Of a stretch of 64,000 nucleotides of DNA, positions 10,016 to 18,288 are shown piece after piece. The translations under genes and the position numbers were made by a program. The stretch spans positions 3,658,001-3,722,000 of the forward strand of contig CBDEUR010000003.1 of the NCBI GenBank assembly GCA_965243345.1, in the 5' to 3' direction. The notes below the pieces were generated by a model that worked only from the letters and a program-made list of their open reading frames with translations, had not been told where the DNA came from and did no database searches. The first letter of the stretch is position 1, and every line of letters begins with the position of its first letter. This DNA is from Bin52 sp965243345 (GTDB taxonomy: Bacteria; Pseudomonadota; Alphaproteobacteria; Thalassobaculales; Thalassobaculaceae).

Positions 10016-10051
10016 TTGACATGGCGGCTGTTCAGTGAACACTACATGAAC
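10016..10051 (+). promoter_or_regulatory. SOS (LexA) promoter of imuA
   Basis: GAAC-N7-GAAC lies at 10037-10051, the reverse complement of the alphaproteobacterial LexA box GTTC-N7-GTTC. A TTGACA at 10016-10021 offers a -35, which would put the -10 inside the LexA box. The box is 35 bases before the imuA start. This predicts repression by LexA and induction by DNA damage. Confidence 0.85.
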
Positions 10052-10085
10052 ATATGCCTGTCATTCATGCCGGGACCGGACCTGT

Positions 10086-10865
10086 ATGCCTCGACACCGT
10101 GCCTCCGTTGACCTTGAACTGCTGCGCCACCGGACCCGCGCGATCACAACCATGCCGGAAAGCCACCCGGTCGTCCCCCTGGGAGCGGCGCCGTTCGACC
10201 AGGCGCTTGCCCGGGGCGGCCTCGGTTGCGGCCAGGTGCACGAGGTGGCCGGAGAACCCGGTCTTGCGGCGGGAGACGCGGCGCGCTGCGGGTTCACGGT
10301 CGCACTGGCACACCGGGTCCTGGCGAAAACCGGCGGCGATGTTCTCTGGTGTACCGGCGATGGCCCTGGACGGCTGTCGGCACGTGGTCTCGCCTCCTTC
10401 GGGTTCGACCCGTCCCGGATCCTGTTCGTCCAGGCCCGCACTGACACCGACCGACTGTGGGTGATGGAAGAGGGGCTGCGCTGCGGTGACCTTGCCGCCG
10501 TCGTCGGCGAGGTTGGCACGGCGCGCACCGGCCATCGCGACAGCGTCGCCTGCCGCCGGCTGCGCCTTGCCGCCGCCGACAGCGGTGTCACCGGGTTCCT
10601 GCTGCGCGACACCCCGGGGACCGGCGCGACACCGGACACGCGCTGGCAGGTGACCCCGGCACCGTCTCCCGACATGTCGCCGCACTGGCATGTCCGGCTG
10701 ACCCATGCCCGCAACGGCCGTCCCGCGAGCGGCACCCTGGCCTGGAACGGGCAGTCACTGTGCCTCCCGTCCCCTCTGGTGCCGGGCACCCAAAGACGTC
10801 ACCATGGGGATGCAATCGCCGATCCACAGCCACGGATGGATGACAATGTCGCAGTACTCGCTTGA
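10086..10865 (+). CDS. imuA: ImuA, RecA-like accessory protein of mutagenic translesion synthesis
   Basis: A 259-residue protein with the ImuA layout: an opening VPLGAAPFDQAL, then LGCGQVHEVAGEPGLAAG in place of a Walker A region, a middle LARTDTDRLWVMEEGLRCG-like block and the C-terminal signature WHVRLTHARNGRPASG. ImuA normally works with the polymerase-like ImuB and the DnaE2 polymerase in damage-induced mutagenesis. A LexA box precedes the gene. Neither imuB nor dnaE2 follows; the next gene is an unrelated dioxygenase-like one that overlaps the 3' end by 20 bp, so this is a detached imuA whose partners must be elsewhere or lost. Confidence 0.8.
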   Translation: MPRHRASVDLELLRHRTRAITTMPESHPVVPLGAAPFDQALARGGLGCGQVHEVAGEPGLAAGDAARCGFTVALAHRVLAKTGGDVLWCTGDGPGRLSARGLASFGFDPSRILFVQARTDTDRLWVMEEGLRCGDLAAVVGEVGTARTGHRDSVACRRLRLAAADSGVTGFLLRDTPGTGATPDTRWQVTPAPSPDMSPHWHVRLTHARNGRPASGTLAWNGQSLCLPSPLVPGTQRRHHGDAIADPQPRMDDNVAVLA

Positions 10866-11415
10866 TGCCTTTCTCACCGACCTCAGGGCGATCGACGGGG
10901 TTGCAACCGCGCCGGTCGAAACCGTCAGGACCCGGGTCGCACCCCTTGTCAGGCGGTATGCGGCCGAGGCCGACTGGAGCGACCCCGGGCTCAGGTCGTG
11001 CGACGAATCCCAGGGTTTCGGCATCACGATCCTGAACGAGGAGGCGGACGATACCCTGCTGGTCGAGGCGATCTGCTGGCTGCCGGGCCGCGGCGTGGCC
11101 CCGCACGACCACCAGACCTGGGGCGTCGTCGTCGGCATCGAGGGCGCGGAAACCAATGTCTCCTGGGACCGCCACGACGACGGGTCCCGTCCGGACCGGG
11201 CCGAACTCACGATGGCGGACGAGGTCAGCATCGGCCCCGGCGACACCTGCGTCCTGGCGCCCGACGACATCCACAGCGTGCGCAACACCGGCGAAACGCC
11301 AAGCCTGTCGCTCCACGTCTACGGCTACAGCCTGAGAACCCGCAACCGCTCGGAATTCGATCCGATCACCGGAACCCGGCGGCCCTGTCCGCAGCGTACC
11401 CGGCGGGCTGCCTGA
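10846..11415 (+). CDS. Cysteine dioxygenase-like cupin protein
   Basis: A 189-residue cupin of the cysteine dioxygenase type. The metal-binding His pair is in APHDHQTWGVV and the third His in PDDIHSVRN. Family enzymes add O2 to thiols such as cysteine or 3-mercaptopropionate. The start MSQYSLDAF at 10846 is supported by a related gene at 52272 that begins MSYTLEQF; it overlaps imuA by 20 bp, suggesting coupling. Its last 153 bp are repeated almost exactly at 13836-13989. Confidence 0.8.
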   Translation: MSQYSLDAFLTDLRAIDGVATAPVETVRTRVAPLVRRYAAEADWSDPGLRSCDESQGFGITILNEEADDTLLVEAICWLPGRGVAPHDHQTWGVVVGIEGAETNVSWDRHDDGSRPDRAELTMADEVSIGPGDTCVLAPDDIHSVRNTGETPSLSLHVYGYSLRTRNRSEFDPITGTRRPCPQRTRRAA

Positions 11416-11424
11416 AGACGGCTC

Positions 11425-11445
11425 CCCCGGGATCAGAGCGGCAGG
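11425..11445 (+). repeat. Left direct repeat bounding the low-GC island
   Basis: A 21-base sequence (starting CCCCGGGATC and ending CGGCAGG) that matches the 3' tip of pobA (21921-21940). It recurs at 13480-13501 with one extra base. The two copies enclose the low-GC island. Confidence 0.65.
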
Positions 11446-11732
11446 GCGGTGCCGAGACCGACCCAATATCCACGCCTGGGCGGACCGTCTTCAAGGCGGG
11501 GAAACAGTTTCCAAGATCGAGGCAACTTCGAGTTGCCAATAGGTTTCCCAACGCTGTCGGGCGAACACTGTGAGCTTGACCTGCAGAAGCCGAGAAACGA
11601 GGGGATTGCTTCTAAGGTTGATGCACACCTGTACAATACAGACCTTCCGGCCTGACGGATAGATGCGCAGCCCGAATTTGGGCAGCGTCTTGCAGACTCG
11701 TTCAGGCTCCAATGTGGAAGGGAGAGGGATTG

Positions 11733-12008
11733 ATGCCAGACATCGAATTCATAAACAGATATCTGCAAGACCGTCTCAGCAAAGCACGGCAACAGGACGT
11801 AAGCGCAGTTGAAGCTGCGAGTTGGCTGGATGAAGCAGGAGTTCTTCCTGACCGACCAGAACGCCGAGGACTGCCGCTGCGCAGGTTGCTGCGTAAAGGA
11901 CTTATCGTTGGACAAGAACGACGCACGCGGGATTCCGAAGGCCGGATCTGGTGGATTAACTCCGAAAGAACCTCTCAAAGTCCGAGCAGCAGTAGGTGCA
12001 CGGAATGA
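11733..12008 (+). CDS. Small unknown protein
   Basis: A 91-residue protein starting MPDIEFINRYLQDRL. The ATG at 11733 has a strong GGGAGAGGG ribosome site just upstream. The sequence is amphipathic and basic (AASWLDEAGVLPDRPERRGLPLRRLLRKG) with a terminal RIWWINSER, which looks like a natural helical fold ending in a short hairpin, possibly a winged-helix. No family was recognised. It lies inside the low-GC island, upstream of the protease gene on the same strand. Confidence 0.55.
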   Translation: MPDIEFINRYLQDRLSKARQQDVSAVEAASWLDEAGVLPDRPERRGLPLRRLLRKGLIVGQERRTRDSEGRIWWINSERTSQSPSSSRCTE

Positions 12009-12327
12009 AGTTGGCGCAACCCCGCCTCACTCGGCAACGAGTGCTGGGAACGCAGCAACCCTCCCGAAAACTGGCAGAGACGTAAGTGCGCGAACCAAAA
12101 CCGGCCACATTCCGCTTCGCCACGCAGCGTATCGTGACAGGCCCGCCGTCATTGTCGAACTCCTCGTTAATGATCAGCAACGGCTACTACGGATGTGAAC
12201 GCCAATGCCAATTCGCCCTATTTACACCGGTGCTCTATGGGTTAGGCTTAGCAAACTGTCCTAACAGCAGCGAGTGTAGTCCTCTCCTTCCAATTCTGCG
12301 CGTATTCCAACGTTAAGGAAATGTTTC

Positions 12328-13191
12328 GTGCGACCTCTGTTAGTTAGTATCTGCAAATACGGGAAATGTCTCGCAATACTTGCGTGCATCTTGATACTAA
12401 GTGTGGAGGAAGCAACTTCAAACGATCACCGATCACGACTTTATCACGGTACACCCTTGGAAGAACTGAGCGAAAATTGCGGGTTTCTTGTGTGGGAAGG
12501 ACATACTAGAGCTCAGCCTATAGAGAATTTTCCCGTTCTCATTCAATTGGACCGGAATTTGCCGCCCCACATAATGGAACTCGCACGAATCGCGATACGC
12601 GAATGGAATAATGCGTGGCTAACTTATTTGTGGGATAGATTCCAAGCTGATCCTTGGGAGTTAGGTAAGATAGACCATGGCATTCTCGACGTGTATTTGT
12701 TTACCTGGATAGTCCCTCAAAATGACCTCAAAAGCAACAAGAACGATAGAGTTAATGCCGTAGTTCTGTCCAACAATCCGAGACGAAATCGCCGAGCATT
12801 TGCAACAGCAATTGTTAGCTCAGATGATAATTTTTCTTCTACTCAAATATTTTCACCAGGCGTTCCAATCACTGACGCAGATATTGAAATATACCTGCAT
12901 AGACACTCACGAATTAACTACTATCATTCTAAACTTCCAAAGAAGAATGAAATCGATGCGTTAACAGTTATGATGCATGAATTGGGGCACGTGTTGGGAC
13001 TTGTGCACAAACCAGCCGACGGAACTCACGTCCTGCCTTCGCAGAAGGGACTTATGAACCAAAGTCCAACTAGAGGAGTAAGGCATTTACCTGGACGAAG
13101 TGAATTCGATGATTTCATGTGTGTCTACGGCATAGCCCTGCATCACCACTACAGTGATGGCGGACCGGCCAGAAGAAACAGAAACAAGTAA
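12328..13191 (+). CDS. Secreted zinc metalloprotease of the metzincin/matrixin type
   Basis: A 287-residue protein with an N-terminal hydrophobic stretch (CLAILACILILSV) that may be a signal peptide. The zinc site HELGHVLGLVH (HExxHxxGxxH) is followed about 20 residues later by the Met-turn GLMN, as in matrixins. The GTG at 12328 follows AAGGAA by 7 bases. Base composition is clearly lower in GC than the surrounding genes, indicating transfer. It probably degrades an extracellular or envelope protein; no inhibitor gene or secretion system is adjacent. Confidence 0.75.
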   Translation: MRPLLVSICKYGKCLAILACILILSVEEATSNDHRSRLYHGTPLEELSENCGFLVWEGHTRAQPIENFPVLIQLDRNLPPHIMELARIAIREWNNAWLTYLWDRFQADPWELGKIDHGILDVYLFTWIVPQNDLKSNKNDRVNAVVLSNNPRRNRRAFATAIVSSDDNFSSTQIFSPGVPITDADIEIYLHRHSRINYYHSKLPKKNEIDALTVMMHELGHVLGLVHKPADGTHVLPSQKGLMNQSPTRGVRHLPGRSEFDDFMCVYGIALHHHYSDGGPARRNRNK

Positions 13192-13479
13192 GATCGAAGA
13201 TGAGAAGCACACAAATGAATCAAGCAGAAATGAGCCCGTGCGAAAGAAAGCGAATGTTGATGGTTTGAGTGCAAGATTCTATCCACAGTTCACAGTGTCG
13301 CTATCTTGGTCTGCCGACCGACTGCCCGGCGTCGCCTGGGCGATGCGCGAAAACCAGGCCGCATTCAATCCAGCCTTCGCGAGACCATCCCATGCAGCGT
13401 GAAGCAAAGCCCACGCCGGGTGCGCTGCACGCGGACGCCTGCGCGCTTGATCTCACTTTAAACAAATGGTGGGGAGTCC

Positions 13480-13501
13480 CCCCGGGATTCAGAGCGGCAG
13501 G
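13480..13501 (+). repeat. Right direct repeat bounding the low-GC island
   Basis: A 22-base copy of the repeat at 11425-11445 with one added T. It also forms the 3' tip of the pobA fragment that continues to the right. Confidence 0.65.
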
Positions 13502-13829
13502 CCGACGTAGTTCTCGGCCAGTGACGCCATGGCGACGGGCGAGGACAGCAGGTACTCGAGTTCCGCCAGCAGGATCCTGACCTAGAACCCGTCGTAGTCG
13601 ACCGGGCGATGCAGCAGCGTGGTCATCCACCAGGAGAACAGCTCGGCTTTCCGGACCCGCGCCAGGGCCGTGCGCGAAAACGCCCCGAGTCGCGCCCCGG
13701 AACCGCCCCGGCAGGACTCGACAATCGCGCGCGAGAGGTACTGCACGTCGGATGCGGCAAGGTTGAGCCCTTCGCGCCGGTCAGCGGCATGATATGGGCG
13801 GCATCGGTTCGGTCACGACACTGCGCATC
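13487..13829 (-). pseudogene. Fragment of pobA (3' third), decayed
   Basis: This stretch matches positions 21927-22300 of the intact pobA in the same orientation, with many substitutions. Codons for the C-terminal region are recognisable, but an in-frame TAG occurs where the intact gene encodes GFEAR, and about 31 bp are missing near the right end between short repeats. It is a dead copy, joined directly to a dioxygenase fragment at 13836. Confidence 0.85.
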
Positions 13830-13835
13830 GGCGTC

Positions 13836-13989
13836 CGACGACATCCACAGCGTGCGCAACACCGGCGAAACGCCAAGCCTGTCGCTCCACGTCTACGGCT
13901 ACAGCCTGAGAACCCGCAACCGCTCGGAATTCGATCCGATCACCGGAACCCGGCGGCCCTGTCCGCAGCGTACCCGCCGGGCCGCCTGA
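13836..13989 (+). pseudogene. Fragment of the cysteine dioxygenase-like gene (last 51 codons)
   Basis: Nearly identical to 11263-11415, covering the codons from DDIHSVRN to the stop, with only a couple of base differences close to the end. It has no start or cupin core, so it cannot make an enzyme. The high identity implies a recent copy, in contrast with the more diverged pobA fragment it adjoins. Confidence 0.9.
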
Positions 13990-14209
13990 GGACAGGCCCC
14001 GGGGACCGGGGCGGCAGGCCGGCGAGCCGGAGGATACCGCTCCCACTGCCTCCCCGCCCGGCACACGAACACGGGCTTGCGCATCCCGCTCCCGTTGCAG
14101 TCCCGTATCCCGTCTCCGGGCAGGGCGGCACCGGGCCGGCAGGAGCGGGCCGCCTTCACCGACGGGCCGGCTGTCTTCCAGGCGGCGGAAACGGCCACCG
14201 ACACCCCTC

Positions 14210-14240
14210 TTGACCTTCCAGCAACTGGAATGCCCAGGAT
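14210..14240 (+). promoter_or_regulatory. CueR/HmrR-type copper promoter
   Basis: TTGACC (14210-14215) and CAGGAT (14235-14240) are separated by 19 bases, the overlong spacer typical of MerR-family promoters. Inside the spacer is a perfect dyad TTCCAG-caa-CTGGAA (14216-14230), the form bound by CueR/HmrR copper sensors. It lies 30 bases before the DUF4396 gene, predicting copper-induced expression of the three genes that follow. No cueR-like gene is in the window. Confidence 0.75.
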
Positions 14241-14270
14241 CCGAACCCGGACAATGCGGGAGGTGTCCAC

Positions 14271-14717
14271 ATGGTCGCGATCGTCGCGAGAACCGCCATC
14301 GACTGGCGGTGCCGCCACACGTGGCACCGAGCGTCGAAGAATACGGCGTGGTGCCTGCTGGGCTGCGCCATCGGCGATTTCGGCACCATCGCCTTCTTCC
14401 AGTTCACCGGCATTCCCTGGCCGACCGTGGCCATCATGGCTCTCGCCATCGTGAACGGCCTGCTGACGTCCATCGCGCTCGAGACCGTGATCCTCGCCCG
14501 CCAGATGGATTTGCCGACCGCCTTCAGGACGGCCATCGGCATGTCCTTCATCTCGATGGTCGCCATGGAGACCGTGATGAACGCGGTCGACTGGGCGCTC
14601 ACCGGGGGAGCCGTGCTGACATGGTGGGTCGTGCCGATCATGCTGGCCGCCGGCTTCGTCACCCCGCTGCCCTACAACTACTGGCGGCTCAAGGCGCTCG
14701 GCCGGGCATGTCACTGA
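14271..14717 (+). CDS. DUF4396 membrane protein
   Basis: A 148-residue protein with four hydrophobic helices and polar/charged intramembrane residues, matching the DUF4396 pattern (AIGDFGTIAFFQF, GMSFISMVAMETVMN, PLPYNYWRLK). GGGAGG lies 7 bases before the ATG. The repeated Met and His residues in the helices would suit a copper-related role. It is first in a copper-regulated operon, its stop overlapping the start of the cytochrome gene. Confidence 0.75.
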   Translation: MVAIVARTAIDWRCRHTWHRASKNTAWCLLGCAIGDFGTIAFFQFTGIPWPTVAIMALAIVNGLLTSIALETVILARQMDLPTAFRTAIGMSFISMVAMETVMNAVDWALTGGAVLTWWVVPIMLAAGFVTPLPYNYWRLKALGRACH

Positions 14718-15130
14718 GGCGGGCGACAATCCTGGCCGCACTGGCCATCGCGGTGGGCGCCGCGGGGTACCTCCACTTCGGGGGAAGCGACGAGGTGGGT
14801 GGCAGCGGACCGCCGATCGTCGCGGTGAAACTCCCGAACACGCTTTCGGCGCGGGCGGAGCGCGGGCAAGGGACCTACGCAGCCAACTGCGCCGCCTGCC
14901 ACGGCCAGAATGCGGCGGGACAGGACGGGGTTGCGCCGCCTCTGGTCCACATCATCTACGAGCCCGGCCACCACGGGGACGAGTCGTTTCAGCGCGCGGT
15001 GGCGCAGGGCGTCATGGCTCATCACTGGCCCTTCGGGGACATGCCGCCGGTCGAGGGGCTGACGCGCACGGACGTCGCGGAGGTCGTCGCCTATGTCCGC
15101 GAACTCCAGCGCGCCAATGGCATCCGGTGA
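14708..15130 (+). CDS. c-type cytochrome, membrane-anchored or exported
   Basis: A 140-residue protein with an N-terminal hydrophobic anchor or signal (ATILAALAIAVGAAGYLHF), one haem-binding CAACH motif and a likely Met axial ligand in FGDMPPVEGL. It is a small class I cytochrome c acting in the periplasm. It overlaps the DUF4396 gene by 10 bp and precedes a multicopper oxidase, so it probably carries electrons to or from that enzyme. Confidence 0.85.
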   Translation: MSLRRATILAALAIAVGAAGYLHFGGSDEVGGSGPPIVAVKLPNTLSARAERGQGTYAANCAACHGQNAAGQDGVAPPLVHIIYEPGHHGDESFQRAVAQGVMAHHWPFGDMPPVEGLTRTDVAEVVAYVRELQRANGIR

Positions 15131-15245
15131 GCGTCGCGGCCAGGAAAGCGGTCCCGCCGGCCACCGGAACACCATCGGCGCCCGTCCATGCCCGCGACGC
15201 CGGCAGCGCGTCGGGGAGCGGCGCCGTCCCGCATCGAGGCACTCC

Positions 15246-16544
15246 ATGAACCGAAGGCAGTTCCTCGCAGCCTCGGCCGCCACCGTCCTTCTGCCGGTGA
15301 ACGGGCGGGCCGAGGCGCCGCTGCGACTGAAGGCCGGGCCCGTCGAGGCCCGGCTCCTGACCGGGTCCGAAGGCACCACACGGATGCTCGGCTTCAACGG
15401 GTCGAGCCCCGGTCCCGAACGCCGTTTCCGACAGGGCGAGCGCGCAGACGTCTCCTTCGAGAACGGATCCGGACAGTCGTCCGCCATCCACTGGCACGGC
15501 ATCCACCTGGACAACGCGATGGACGGGGTCCAGGGCCTGACCCAGGCGGCAGTGCGGCCGGACGGGACCTTCCGCTATGCATTCGACGTGCCCTACGCCG
15601 GCACATACTGGTACCACGCCCACCACCGCTCCTGGGAACAGGTTTCCAGGGGACTCTACGGCCCGCTGGTCGTCGAGGAGCCGGACCCGCCTGCGGTCGA
15701 CCGCGACATCACCGTCGTGCTCGACGACTGGCGGCTGGATGACACCGGGCGACTGCACGAGAGCTTCGGCAACCGGCACGACTTCTCGCATGGGGGCCGC
15801 ATGGGCAACTTCGCCCGGGCACTGTTCTCGCACGACACGATCCGGCGCGGCGACCGGGTCCGACTGCGACTGATCAACGCGGCAACGGCGAGAATATTCG
15901 CGGTCGCGGTCACCGGGGGAACCGGCAGGATCGTGGCCCACGACGGCATGCCACTCGCCGAGCCGGCGCCCCTGGGGGACCTGCTGCTCGCCCCGGCGCA
16001 GCGGACCGACCTCATCCTCGACGCGGCAGGGCCGGTCTCGTTCTCCCTGCGGACCCGCAGGGGCTCCTATCCGCTCGGCACCCTCTCCGCCGACGGATCG
16101 AACCCCGCGCCGATCGATACACCGATCCGGCCGCTGCCGCCGGCCGGGGCACCCGGGCCGGACCGGAACGCCGCGGTGCGCCTCACCCTCGTCATGCAGG
16201 ACGGCGCCATGGGCGGGCGGCACGGAGGAGGTGATTTCTGGGCCTTCAACGACCACTCGGGCATGCCCGACTTCCCGTGGCATCGCTTCACCCGCGGCGA
16301 GACGGCGCTGATAACCCTGCGCAACGACACCGCCTTTGCGCACGGTATCCACCTGCACGGCCACCGTTTCCAGGAGATCCGGCGCGACGGCGTCCCCGGT
16401 CACTACCGTGACACGACCCTGGTCGACCGGCAGGCCAGCCGCGACATCCTCTGCGTGTTCGACAATCCCGGCAAATGGCTCCTGCATTGCCGCACGCTCG
16501 GGCACCAGGCGTCCGGACTGAAGACCTGGGTCGACGTGACATGA
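15246..16544 (+). CDS. Multicopper oxidase, exported, with an altered copper ligand
   Basis: A 432-residue three-domain cupredoxin protein. The start MNRRQFLAASAA looks like a Tat-type signal, as is usual for folded copper enzymes. Copper motifs are HWHG, HAHH, HGIHLHGH and a final HC-x4-H. In the last motif the expected HCH reads HCR (Arg416, codon CGC at 16491-16493), so one of the histidines that should bind the trinuclear cluster is missing. The other ligands look intact. The gene ends a copper-regulated operon and would normally oxidise Cu(I) or organic substrates. Confidence 0.85.
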   Translation: MNRRQFLAASAATVLLPVNGRAEAPLRLKAGPVEARLLTGSEGTTRMLGFNGSSPGPERRFRQGERADVSFENGSGQSSAIHWHGIHLDNAMDGVQGLTQAAVRPDGTFRYAFDVPYAGTYWYHAHHRSWEQVSRGLYGPLVVEEPDPPAVDRDITVVLDDWRLDDTGRLHESFGNRHDFSHGGRMGNFARALFSHDTIRRGDRVRLRLINAATARIFAVAVTGGTGRIVAHDGMPLAEPAPLGDLLLAPAQRTDLILDAAGPVSFSLRTRRGSYPLGTLSADGSNPAPIDTPIRPLPPAGAPGPDRNAAVRLTLVMQDGAMGGRHGGGDFWAFNDHSGMPDFPWHRFTRGETALITLRNDTAFAHGIHLHGHRFQEIRRDGVPGHYRDTTLVDRQASRDILCVFDNPGKWLLHCRTLGHQASGLKTWVDVT

Positions 16545-17258
16545 TGCTGGCCGTGGCGCCGGTCATCCTGCCGGGGGCCCGTCCCCACCTTCACCGACGA
16601 CAGGATCGAGTAGCGCGATACCGGCATCGGGCAGTTCCTGCAGTGCGGGCACCGAGTCTCCTGCCCTGGCGTTCGCCCCGAAGGTCGGGTGAAGACGGAA
16701 TCAACCGGGCATGCCGGGAACCGCCAGGGGCAACCGGTCCGGCGCCGGCCCGCGGATGCCGTGTCCGGATACCGTTCGGGTCGGGCGCGGCCGCATGGTC
16801 GATGCCGTGGCAGGGGAGGCGACGTCGCGCGCCGGGGGATCAGGGCGGCAGGCTGGCGCGGTTCCCGGCCAGCGACGCCATGGCGACGGGCGAGGACGGC
16901 AGGAATCCGGGTTCCGCCGTCCTCGCGCACTCCCCCGCCGCCGCGGAAGAGGATCCGGCCGGCGGAGACGCAACACCGGGCTGATGGTCCGGTGCGACCC
17001 TCGTGCGCGCAAAGCGGTTTCGCCGCACCCCCGGCGGAGGCGCGGACCCTTCACGCCATCGGTTCCGCCGCCCGTAACGGGCGAAGCCCGCAGGTCCGCA
17101 TGTCCGGCCCGGCGTTCCACGAGGCGGACCGTCTTCTATGCAAACCGGAATCGCGCTGATACGGTTTCGCGAACTGCACGCGCAGCACCGTCGGCACTGT
17201 GGAGCAGTACGGGCCCATGTGACGGTCGGGGCTGCGGGACCAAACGGGGAGGAAGACA
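16545..17258. other. Non-coding stretch before the iron transporter
   Basis: About 710 bases with no gene. It includes a decayed pobA 3' fragment (listed separately) and, at its right end, the leader of the iron transporter with a GGGAGGAA ribosome site. Open frames elsewhere are compositional artefacts of the high GC. Confidence 0.5.
16831..16922 (-). pseudogene. Short decayed copy of the pobA 3' end
   Basis: About 90 bases resembling 21919-22012 of the intact pobA, including the stop region and the codons for SSPVAMASLAEN, with numerous substitutions. It is a relic only. Confidence 0.7.
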
Positions 17259-18284
17259 ATGAAACGCTTCAAGGTGGCCGTCTGCATGTCAGTGGCGGCG
17301 ATCGCGTTGTCGGCGGGAACCGCCCGCGCCGACAAGCTGACCTACTATTGCAGTGCGCAGGAAGACTGGTGCCAGCTGATGGCGCGCAGCTTTGAAGAGG
17401 CCACCGGCATTGACGTCAACATGACACGCAAGTCCTCCGGCGAGACCTTCGCTCAGGTCAAGGCGGAGGCATCAAATCCCAAGGGAGACGTGTGGTGGGG
17501 CGGCACCGGTGACCCGCATCTCCAGGCAGCCGAGGAAGGGCTGACCATGGAGTACATGTCGCCGATGCGCGACCAGTTGCATCCATGGGCCATCAGCCAG
17601 GCCGAGAGCGCCAATAACCGGACGATCGGCATCTATTCCGGCGCGCTTGGCTACGGATACAACACCGACCTGATTGCGGCAAACAATCTTCCGGAACCGG
17701 GCTGCTGGAAGGATCTCCTGAAACCGGAATACAAGGGGCACGTGCAGATGGCGAACCCGAATTCCTCGGGTACCGCCTACACGACTCTCGCGTCCATGGT
17801 CCAGCTGTTCGGCGAGGACGACGGTTTCGAGTTCATGAAGAGCCTTCATGCCAACATCAACCAGTATACCAAGTCGGGATCTGCGCCGATCAAGGCGGCC
17901 GGCCGGGGCGAGAACACGATCGGTATCGTGTTCATGCACGATGCGGTCAAGCAGGCGGTCTCGGGCTTCCCGGTCAAGGTGGTCGCACCCTGCGAAGGCA
18001 CCGGTTACGAGATCGGTTCCATGTCGATCATCGCCGGAGCCCGCAACCTGGAGTCGGCGAAGAAGTTCTACGACTGGGCTCTCACGCCGGAGGCGCAGAA
18101 CCTTGCTCTGCAGGTCAACGCGTTCCAGGTCCCGTCGAACGTGAACGCCCAGACGTCCGACAAGGCGCCCGACATGTCCACGATCAAGCTGATCGATTAC
18201 GACTTCGCCAAGTACGGCTCTTCGGACGAACGCAAGCGCCTGCTCAAGAAGTGGGACGACGAGGTGTCGACCCTGCCGCAGTAG
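17259..18284 (+). CDS. Ferric iron ABC transporter substrate-binding protein
   Basis: A 341-residue periplasmic protein with a clear signal peptide (VAVCMSVAAIALSAGTARA, cleavage near residue 25) and the fold of the AfuA/FbpA type: KLTYYCSAQEDWCQ at the mature N-terminus, then GDVWWGGTGDPHLQA and GYGYNTDLIAANN. Such proteins bind Fe(III), sometimes with an anion. GGGAGGAA precedes the ATG. Permease and ATPase genes follow immediately. Confidence 0.85.
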   Translation: MKRFKVAVCMSVAAIALSAGTARADKLTYYCSAQEDWCQLMARSFEEATGIDVNMTRKSSGETFAQVKAEASNPKGDVWWGGTGDPHLQAAEEGLTMEYMSPMRDQLHPWAISQAESANNRTIGIYSGALGYGYNTDLIAANNLPEPGCWKDLLKPEYKGHVQMANPNSSGTAYTTLASMVQLFGEDDGFEFMKSLHANINQYTKSGSAPIKAAGRGENTIGIVFMHDAVKQAVSGFPVKVVAPCEGTGYEIGSMSIIAGARNLESAKKFYDWALTPEAQNLALQVNAFQVPSNVNAQTSDKAPDMSTIKLIDYDFAKYGSSDERKRLLKKWDDEVSTLPQ

Positions 18285-18288
18285 ACAA

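Larger units (their letters stand above)
11446..13479. mobile_element. Low-GC inserted island carrying a metalloprotease
   Basis: About 2 kb with visibly lower GC and different codon use than the flanks, bounded by near-identical 21-22 base direct repeats. It contains a small gene at 11733 and a metzincin gene at 12328. No transposase or integrase gene is visible, so how it arrived is not known. Stretches 11446-11732, 12009-12327 and 13192-13479 show no convincing gene. Confidence 0.6.

Noticed and set aside
8547..10022. Minus-strand frame of 491 codons opposite the enolase-superfamily gene
   Set aside because: Antisense shadow; the plus strand has all catalytic residues of the mandelate racemase group.
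12241..12266. GTTAGGC near CCTAAC in the metzincin island, resembling integron cores
   Set aside because: The elements are in the wrong order and only 25 bases apart, so they cannot form an attC.
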